Source of the DNA: Methanomassiliicoccales archaeon
Lineage (GTDB): Archaea; Thermoplasmatota; Thermoplasmata; Methanomassiliicoccales; JACIVX01
Direction: 5' to 3'
DNA length: 11,746 nucleotides
NCBI GenBank assembly: GCA_028679985.1
Contig: JAJRAH010000152.1
Location: 1-11,746 of the forward strand
Shown: one piece after another, positions 7,383 to 11,746 of the stretch
How the letters are laid out: each line of letters starts with the position of its first letter
Position numbering within the stretch: position 1 is the stretch's first letter
The notes under the pieces: generated by a model
What the model was told of the DNA's origin: nothing
The model's input: only the letters and a program-made list of their open reading frames with translations
The model's database searches: none
Made by a program: the position numbers and the translations under genes

Positions 7383-7742
7383 TCAGATCCAGATTACCTC
7401 CTCCTTCTTCAGTGCGTACGTTACCCCGATTATCAATATGACGAGAAAGACCCCCATGTATGCCTTGGCGGTCAGGGAAAGGTCGGTGAAAGCAAGCGCC
7501 CAAATCATCAGGAATACAGTGATTATGTCAAAGATGACGAAGATTATCGCGAACATGTAATACTGGAAATGAAACTGGATATTCGCCTCGCCGATCGGAG
7601 CCTCGCCGCACTCGTACGTCGTGTGTTTCAGCGCACTCTTCTTGGTCGGGCGAAAGAATCGTGAGATGTAGAACGCCAATACAGGGAACAGGATCGTCAC
7701 CAAAGCGAAAATGGCAACCGGCAGGTAATCCTCAATCAGCAT
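7383..7742 (-). CDS. nuoA: Complex I membrane subunit A (NuoA/FpoA), first gene of the operon
   Basis: This three-helix membrane subunit stabilises the junction of the peripheral and membrane arms. Its diagnostic stretch is YECGEAPIGEANIQFHFQYY followed by FVIFDIITVFLMIWA. The frame also contains ATG 7763 (126 residues), but that codon touches the TATA box TTTATATAAA. Counting about 26 bp from the TATA centre puts the transcript start at about 7742, exactly on an in-frame ATG, so a leaderless 119-residue protein starting MLIEDYLPVAIF is preferred. In this family the third helix normally reads FD-x-E (E. coli Asp79, Glu81). Here the Asp is kept (residue 72, codon 7529-7527) but the Glu is Ile (residue 74, codon 7523-7521). 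The gene ends TGA, 23 bp before the nuoB ATG. Confidence 0.95.
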   Translation of the reverse strand: MLIEDYLPVAIFALVTILFPVLAFYISRFFRPTKKSALKHTTYECGEAPIGEANIQFHFQYYMFAIIFVIFDIITVFLMIWALAFTDLSLTAKAYMGVFLVILIIGVTYALKKEEVIWI

Positions 7743-7762
7743 CGGAGCCTCAACATACTGCA

Positions 7763-7772
7763 TTTATATAAA
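7763..7772 (-). promoter_or_regulatory. TATA box of the nuo operon
   Basis: The minus strand reads TTTATATAAA, a near-ideal archaeal TATA box, preceded by the purine-rich GTGGAAGG as a possible BRE. Its centre (about 7768) is 26 bp before the A of ATG 7742. It would therefore drive a leaderless nuoA transcript and, given the tight packing downstream, the whole nuo unit. The same sequence occurs before proC. Confidence 0.75.
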
Positions 7773-7872
7773 CCTTCCACGAGAGGATTCGGCTACTCTG
7801 GACCATCGCCTGGAACGGGCCTTTTCGGACTCCGCAAATCCTTCCTAATCATGTCGTTTCTTCTTGCCCCTT

Positions 7873-7888
7873 CTGCACAATCGTGCAG
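7873..7888. promoter_or_regulatory. Perfect palindrome CTGCAC-AATC-GTGCAG in the divergent promoter region
   Basis: Two 6-bp arms that are exact inverted copies are separated by 4 bp in the intergenic region between nuoA and the PfpI-family gene. The element ends 3 bp before a weak AT-rich TATA-like stretch (ATAAGGATAATA, 7892-7903), whose centre is about 26 bp from 7924. That would give a 14-nt leader for the PfpI gene. The position suits a regulator binding site overlapping or flanking the BRE. The function is inferred from symmetry and position only. Confidence 0.4.
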
Positions 7889-7937
7889 GCGATAAGGATA
7901 ATAGCCTCCTCCTACATCGAAAAATGACGGTGGTTCA

Positions 7938-8450
7938 TTGGGAAAGAGAATCGCGATTCTTGCCGAAAGCGACTACGAGGACCTCGAGTTGTGGTATCCT
8001 CTGCTTCGATTGAGAGAAGCTGGCTATGTAGTGACTGTGATAGGAACGGGCAGCAATGAAGCGTACTTCAGCAAGCACGGATATGAAGTGAAGGTGGATC
8101 TTCCGATCACTGCGGCCAGACCAGAGAATTTTGACGGAGTCATCATACCAGGGGGATGGGCTCCGGACAAGCTTCGACGATATGCTCAGGTCAACGGATT
8201 CGTGAGGAAGATGTTCGAAAACAGGAAGATCATCGGTTCGATATGCCATGGTGGATCCGTTCTCGTCTCAGCTGGCATCCTCAAGGGGATGAAGGTGACC
8301 TCAGTGAGTGCAATAAAGGATGATCTGATCAACGCAGGTGCCAGATACAAGGATGAGGAAGTAGTGGTCGATAGGAACCTCATCACCTCGAGGAGGCCGT
8401 ATGATCTCCCGGCGTTCATGCGGGAAGTACTGAGGAAACTTGAGAAGTAG
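7938..8450 (+). CDS. PfpI/DJ-1 family protein (class I glutamine amidotransferase-like fold)
   Basis: This is a 170-residue cytoplasmic protein of the PfpI/DJ-1/ThiJ superfamily, whose members have been described as intracellular proteases, glyoxalases or deglycases. The true substrate is unsettled. The nucleophile elbow is SICHGGSVL with Cys103 and His104. The acidic partner is Glu14 in SDYEDLELWYP. KHGYEVKVDLPI, FDGVIIPGGWAPDKLR, IKDDLINAGARY and the C-terminal SRRPYDLPAFMRE all align well from memory with Pyrococcus PfpI (PH1704), whose catalytic residues are Glu12, Cys100 and His101. All active-site residues are thus present. The start is TTG 7938, 5 nt after GGTG; no in-frame ATG or GTG lies nearby. 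It stands alone, divergent from nuo. Confidence 0.92.
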   Translation: MGKRIAILAESDYEDLELWYPLLRLREAGYVVTVIGTGSNEAYFSKHGYEVKVDLPITAARPENFDGVIIPGGWAPDKLRRYAQVNGFVRKMFENRKIIGSICHGGSVLVSAGILKGMKVTSVSAIKDDLINAGARYKDEEVVVDRNLITSRRPYDLPAFMREVLRKLEK

Positions 8451-8543
8451 TCGTCTCTCCCGGCCCGAAGAACGAACATCGCGAAACGACTGACCGCAAA
8501 CGAACTGGATACACCTCTAACTTCAGAGCCATTGTCAGAGCAA

Positions 8544-8551
8544 TTTATATA
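8544..8551 (+). promoter_or_regulatory. TATA box of proC
   Basis: The plus strand reads TTTATATA, identical to the core of the nuo operon box. About 26 bp from its centre gives a transcript start near 8574 and a leader of about 32 nt carrying GAGGTG 5 nt before ATG 8606. The gap between the PfpI gene and proC (8451-8605) holds no other feature that I can support. Confidence 0.7.
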
Positions 8552-8605
8552 CGAAGGTCACAATGGAGGCTAGTCACTGACAAAGTGGCACAGAGAGGTG
8601 GAAGC

Positions 8606-9418
8606 ATGAGCAAGAAGATAGGATTCGTCGGGGCCGGAAACATGGCCGAGGCACTCTTGAACGGCATCATCTCTGCTGGTGTTGCGAAGAAAGAGGACAT
8701 CATTGCCAGCGAGATCATACCGGAGCGAAGAGAGTTCATAGCCCGTACGGCCGGCGTAGAAGTGACTGAGGACAACGCGCGAGTGGTGAAATCGGCAACA
8801 GTCGTAGTTCTCGCAGTGAAACCGCAGCACATCGGACCCGTTCTCGATGAACTCAAGCCGCACCTTACTGCCGAACATCTTCTTATCTCAATAGCGGCCG
8901 GGACAAGGATCCACCAAATCGAATCAAGGCTGAATTGGGGTGTGAGAGTCATACGAGTCATGCCGAACCAGCCATGTCTGGTAGGAGCGACAGCCGCCGG
9001 GTATGCACTCGGGAGGTTCGCCAAAGAGGAAGACAAGAAGACCGTCCAGAGGATACTGGAGTCTGTAGGAGTCGCATTCTGCCTTGAAGAGAAGCTCCTG
9101 GATGCCGTCACCGGTCTGAGTGGGAGCGGTCCGGCGTTTGTATATGTCGTGATCGAGGCACTTGCGGACGGCGGCGTCATGGCCGGGTTGCCGAGGGAGG
9201 TCTCGGTCGCTCTCGCCGCCCAGACTGTTCTGGGATCCGCGAAGACAGTGCTCGAAACCAAGAAGCACCCGGGCGAGCTGAAAGATATGGTTGCCTCGCC
9301 GGCCGGTACGACGATCGAGGGATTGAAAGTATTGGAGAAGGCGGGAGTGCGCGGGGCTTTCATCGAGGCCGTGCAAGAGGCGTCAAAGAAGTCGGCACAG
9401 TTGGGCGAGAAGGGCTAG
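8606..9418 (+). CDS. proC: Pyrroline-5-carboxylate reductase
   Basis: This enzyme catalyses the last step of proline synthesis: NAD(P)H-dependent reduction of 1-pyrroline-5-carboxylate to proline in the cytoplasm. It is 270 residues, the normal length. The N-terminal Rossmann motif is IGFVGAGNMAEALL (5-18). AVKPQ (70-74) and RVMPNQPCLVG (117-127) follow, then the highly conserved substrate-site block TGLSGSGPAFVYVVIEAL (169-186) and DGGVMAGLP (188-196), and HPGELKDMVASPAGTTIEGL (221-240). Small departures from consensus are Gln122 (usually Thr in MPNTP) and Ala233 in SPAGTT (usually SPGGTT). Start ATG 8606 is chosen over GTG 8585 because GAGGTG lies 5 nt before it and the N-terminus then begins MSKKIGFVG as in homologues. 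It has its own promoter and is not in an operon. Confidence 0.96.
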   Translation: MSKKIGFVGAGNMAEALLNGIISAGVAKKEDIIASEIIPERREFIARTAGVEVTEDNARVVKSATVVVLAVKPQHIGPVLDELKPHLTAEHLLISIAAGTRIHQIESRLNWGVRVIRVMPNQPCLVGATAAGYALGRFAKEEDKKTVQRILESVGVAFCLEEKLLDAVTGLSGSGPAFVYVVIEALADGGVMAGLPREVSVALAAQTVLGSAKTVLETKKHPGELKDMVASPAGTTIEGLKVLEKAGVRGAFIEAVQEASKKSAQLGEKG

Positions 9419-9443
9419 AGGACCCGCTTCCACCATCGACACG

Positions 9444-9457
9444 GCTCGAGATCGAGC
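9444..9457. repeat. Short inverted repeat GCTCG-AGAT-CGAGC between convergent genes
   Basis: A 5-bp stem with a 4-nt loop (also readable as 6-bp arms with a 2-bp centre) lies in the 101-bp gap between the ends of proC and the small exported-protein gene. It could form a weak RNA hairpin on either strand. No T-run follows on the plus strand, so a terminator role is only a guess. Confidence 0.3.
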
Positions 9458-9519
9458 ACAAATAAGAAGGGAAGAGGTTTCTACGGACTGTCCTGCAGGA
9501 AGCCTGGCGCATCTCGTCG

Positions 9520-9792
9520 TCACTGACTGTGCGGACCGGGTGACTCATACAGGTAATCATGACAGTTGACTTCGTCGCACACGTCGCAGATTCCGTCGCG
9601 ATCCATGTCTCTGTCCTGAGCCCTAGTCATGTCCGTAGTCTGGTCGCAGTCTCCGGAGCCTCCGGCCGCAGCAACTGCCTGATCGGTGCCGGTTGTTGTA
9701 GCCGGCATTGCTGAGGCTGTGATCGCCACGAGTGAGATCAAAGCTAAGGATCCCAGCGCCACGACCGAAAGGGTCTTTGTCTTGAAAGACAT
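9520..9792 (-). CDS. Small predicted exported protein with a calcium-loop-like Asp motif and four cysteines
   Basis: I do not recognise a named family. The 90-residue protein starts with a classic signal peptide: a basic N-region (SFKTKTLS), a hydrophobic core VVALGSLALISLVAITA, and an ASA cleavage-type site near residue 28. A low-complexity Ala/Thr/Gly linker follows. The mature C-terminal half is rich in Asp and Cys. Residues 62-73 read DMDRDGICDVCD, matching DxDxDGxxDxxD, the calcium-binding loop pattern of thrombospondin type-3 and dockerin-like repeats. Cys49, Cys69, Cys72 and Cys77 could form disulfides or a metal site. It would act outside the membrane or anchored to it. Start ATG 9792 is chosen because GAGG lies 9 nt upstream and the signal peptide begins cleanly; ATG 9801 or TTG 9816 would lengthen it slightly. 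It lies downstream of the radical SAM gene, 191 bp away, with no clear promoter. Confidence 0.72.
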   Translation of the reverse strand: MSFKTKTLSVVALGSLALISLVAITASAMPATTTGTDQAVAAAGGSGDCDQTTDMTRAQDRDMDRDGICDVCDEVNCHDYLYESPGPHSQ

Positions 9793-9983
9793 CTCTTGCA
9801 TCCTCAGGACGGCCAAGAAACCCCGGACTCTTATCCCGCTTTTGGTTCAACCATCGAACCCATTGATACATGCTCCGAACAGTGGATTTTCGAAGGAGCC
9901 GAAAGGACGACGCCTCAAATCCCGAGTGCGGCCGGTAAAAGAATCGCGGCCTATACTCCGCTTCTGACACTGGATGCCTGATA
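9793..9983. other. Gap between the exported-protein and radical SAM genes
   Basis: This 191-bp stretch has no gene that I can support. It contains a short inverted repeat, GGTTC (9844-9848) and GAACC (9856-9860), about 50-65 bp upstream of ATG 9792, and a weak TATA-like GATAAGAG on the minus strand near 9826-9833. Either could belong to the promoter of the exported protein, but neither is convincing. Confidence 0.3.
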
Positions 9984-11699
9984 CTACCGCTTCTTCCTGA
10001 TCAAACTGGCCATTGCCCTCGGCACACTCCTGTATACCCTAGGAGTGTCCCACTCGAGATCGCGCTTCTCGCAGATCGTGGATTCCATGAGCAAATCCGC
10101 ATTCGCTTTGAGGCCCGCCAGAGCCTTCCTCCTTTCTTCAATCTCGGGCATCATGACTATCTCGTCGATCTCTTTCATGATGGCGCGGGCCATTTCCGTT
10201 CTGTCTCGCCTGGATGAGAAATCCGCTTCATCGATTTGACCCGTTTCGAACTTGATCTCATTGAGGCGGTCGGCCGCGTCATAAGACACGTCCGCGATTT
10301 CATCCCTTGTCATCCACGCCGTATCGTAGGACAACACGTACTTCCAACTGGGATTCAATAGTCTGACCCTATGCTCTTCAAGCGTTCTCGCAAACAGTCT
10401 GTATCCGAACTCGCCCGGGTTTTCGAAAACCCTGCTCCCCGGATCGATGAAGGGTGCAAGAGGAGACATGAATACCGCCAAACGGGAATCGTTTCCGACC
10501 TTGGAGAGAAGGGATCTCGTGTAATCCGCGCTCGCGAGCGCTGACTCTCTCGTTTGCTTCGGAAGGCCTATCATGAAGAACATGTCAAAACGCTCGCAGC
10601 CATTGCCCAGGGCGTGCCTCACCGTCCTCTCCATCGATTCCGTGTCGAAAGCACGTCCGAGGGCCCCTCTCACCGACTCTTCGTGCGAATCCGGAGAGAA
10701 CTGTATCGAGAATCGCTCGAGGGAGCCCGAAGCCGATTTGTAGAACTCCTCTTCGGCGGGAGTGAATATCTCAAGGACGACATGATTCCTTATTCTAAGT
10801 CGCTTCGCCTCCGCGAAGAATTTCGACGCATAGTCCTTTCCTCCCTGTCTCAGGTCGCCCACGACGAAAGTAGGGGCGTCCAGATAGGATTGTATGTTGC
10901 GTATGTCCTCAGCCAGCCGCTCGGGACTCCTGAAAGCCGGCCTCTCTCTTGAAAGGAATCCGCGCAACGCTGAGCAGGACCCTCCGCAGACAACGCAATT
11001 CATCCCGCATCCCCTGACGGAAAATACCGCGGTCAAGGGGTATCTGTCCCAGTCCTTGAATGGCTTGAATCCTTCCAGATCCCTGTGCCTGATGACGGAC
11101 CGAATCATCCATCCGTAGTCAATGTCCAGATAGTCCAGATTCTCCGGGACGAATGAGAGAGGATTTGCCTTCCTCGTACCGCGGTCCTTCCACGTAAGAT
11201 TGGGTATCCGCCCCAGATCATCCCCCGTCTCTAGAGCGCCCATCAGACTCGAAAGCGGAACCTCCGTGGAGTCTCCCCTCAGTACAAGATCGACCTGTGG
11301 ATAGGTAACAAGCTCCTCATGGAAGTAGGAGGCCGAGAGACCGCCCATCAAAATCTTTGAATCGGGATGCATCGATTTGAGAAGGCGAGCGATTTCGAGG
11401 GATCCCTGAGCATGAGGGAGCCAGTGTAGATCCAAGCCAAACACGCTGGAGTCCAGCCTCTTGAGCAACGCCTCGACGTCTAGGTTCCTGTTGTTTAGCA
11501 TGAGACTTGCCAAGTTCACGATCCGGACCCTGAACCCGTCCTGATGAAGCTGGGTCGCCATCGTCGTGAAGCCGAACGGGTACATCTCGAAGACTGGAGT
11601 GGAGGGGACGAGGTCGCTGACCGGCCCGAAGAAGATCGATTCCCGACGAAAGTCATAGACGCTCGGGGCGTGAATGAGAATGAGATCTTCTCTCGACAG
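9984..11699 (-). CDS. B12-binding-domain / radical SAM protein, probable CTG start
   Basis: This is a radical SAM enzyme with an N-terminal cobalamin-binding-like domain. The first 190 or so residues look like a B12-binding fold: ILIHAPSVYDFR near the start, LHWLPHAQGSLEIARLLK, then ILMGGLSASYFHEEL and VDLVLRGDSTEVPL. The radical SAM cluster motif is CGMNCVVC (CxxxCxxC, codons from 11009), followed by an extra Cys in GGSC. It most resembles what I remember as the Ta0216-type B12/radical SAM family of Thermoplasma and relatives, whose substrate is unknown. The frame is open to 11746 with no ATG/GTG/TTG. CTG 11699 lies 7 nt after GGAGG, just before the conserved N-terminus (571 residues). ATG 11585 would delete the conserved start. 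The true start could also lie beyond the window. Confidence 0.88.
   Translation of the reverse strand: MSREDLILIHAPSVYDFRRESIFFGPVSDLVPSTPVFEMYPFGFTTMATQLHQDGFRVRIVNLASLMLNNRNLDVEALLKRLDSSVFGLDLHWLPHAQGSLEIARLLKSMHPDSKILMGGLSASYFHEELVTYPQVDLVLRGDSTEVPLSSLMGALETGDDLGRIPNLTWKDRGTRKANPLSFVPENLDYLDIDYGWMIRSVIRHRDLEGFKPFKDWDRYPLTAVFSVRGCGMNCVVCGGSCSALRGFLSRERPAFRSPERLAEDIRNIQSYLDAPTFVVGDLRQGGKDYASKFFAEAKRLRIRNHVVLEIFTPAEEEFYKSASGSLERFSIQFSPDSHEESVRGALGRAFDTESMERTVRHALGNGCERFDMFFMIGLPKQTRESALASADYTRSLLSKVGNDSRLAVFMSPLAPFIDPGSRVFENPGEFGYRLFARTLEEHRVRLLNPSWKYVLSYDTAWMTRDEIADVSYDAADRLNEIKFETGQIDEADFSSRRDRTEMARAIMKEIDEIVMMPEIEERRKALAGLKANADLLMESTICEKRDLEWDTPRVYRSVPRAMASLIRKKR
10024..10048. repeat. Perfect 8-bp inverted repeat near the 3' end of the radical SAM gene
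   Basis: ACACTCCT (10024-10031) and AGGAGTGT (10041-10048) are exact inverted copies with a 9-nt spacer. On the minus-strand mRNA this makes a strong hairpin about 40-65 nt before the stop codon, inside coding sequence (residues DTPRVYRSV). No T-run follows. It may be chance codon use. Confidence 0.35.
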
Positions 11700-11738
11700 G
11701 CCGAATCCTCCGACGACGGAATGTGGAGAGAGTCCGCG

Positions 11739-11746
11739 ATACTTAA
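11739..11746 (-). promoter_or_regulatory. Possible TATA element of the radical SAM gene, at window edge
   Basis: The minus strand begins TTAAGTAT at the right edge. About 26 bp from its centre would be 11717, just before GGAGG (11711-11707) and CTG 11699. This spacing supports a short-leader transcript and the CTG start, but the sequence is cut by the edge and is a weak match. Confidence 0.3.

Noticed and set aside
8545..9363. A 272-residue open frame antisense to proC
   Set aside because: It mirrors the codon structure of proC, which is unmistakable on the other strand; the translation is Ser/Thr/Ala-rich with no recognisable family.
9844..9860. GGTTCAACCATCGAACC, resembling a tRNA T-arm
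   Set aside because: The 7-nt loop does not match the TTCRANY T-loop, and no acceptor, D or anticodon arm can be built around it.
9623..9970. A 115-residue minus-strand frame partly upstream of the exported-protein gene
   Set aside because: It overlaps the better-supported exported protein in another frame, and its sequence is Arg-rich with no signal, domain or ribosome site.
1..11746. CRISPR arrays, insertion sequences, integrases, tRNA and rRNA genes
   Set aside because: No regularly spaced direct repeats, transposase motifs, attachment-site repeats or RNA-gene structures were seen by eye on either strand.

Overview
The window comes from an archaeon, most likely one of the Thermoplasmata/Thermoplasmatota. 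This placement is an inference. Its supports are TATA-box promoters (TTTATATA) about 26 bp before predicted transcript starts, Shine-Dalgarno sites of the GGAGGTGA type, a subunit-J gene split in two, an 11-type complex I cluster with no NADH module at its head, and a B12-binding radical SAM protein resembling a family known from Thermoplasma. The DNA is moderately GC-rich, and archaeal genes fill almost all of it.

Left two thirds (1-7772, minus strand): one transcription unit encodes a respiratory complex I-type proton pump, read from right to left in the order nuoA, B, C, D, H, I, J (N-terminal half), J (C-terminal half), K, L, M. nuoM runs off the left edge. Neighbouring genes overlap or lie 0-23 bp apart, nearly all with a visible ribosome binding site inside the preceding gene, so they should be co-transcribed and translationally coupled. 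B, C, D and I form the peripheral iron-sulfur and quinone-site arm. A, H, J, K, L and M form the membrane arm. No nuoE/F/G or fpoF/fpoO lies in or before the visible part of the unit, so the electron donor is not shown. NuoI carries four [4Fe-4S] motifs instead of the usual two, which suggests an extra ferredoxin-like domain that could accept electrons directly.

Middle (7773-9418, plus strand): a divergent promoter region is followed by a PfpI/DJ-1 family protein and then proC (pyrroline-5-carboxylate reductase), which has its own clear TATA promoter.

Right (9520-11746, minus strand): a small predicted exported protein has a 12-residue calcium-loop-like Asp motif plus four cysteines. Upstream of it is a B12-binding/radical SAM protein whose reading frame stays open to the right edge.

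The least ordinary features are: (1) the four-cluster NuoI; (2) up to three genes (nuoC, probably the radical SAM gene, possibly nuoB) whose best start is a CTG codon behind a good Shine-Dalgarno site; (3) loss of a normally conserved membrane glutamate in NuoA; (4) the exported Asp/Cys-rich mini-protein. I saw no rRNA, tRNA, CRISPR array, insertion sequence or integrase.
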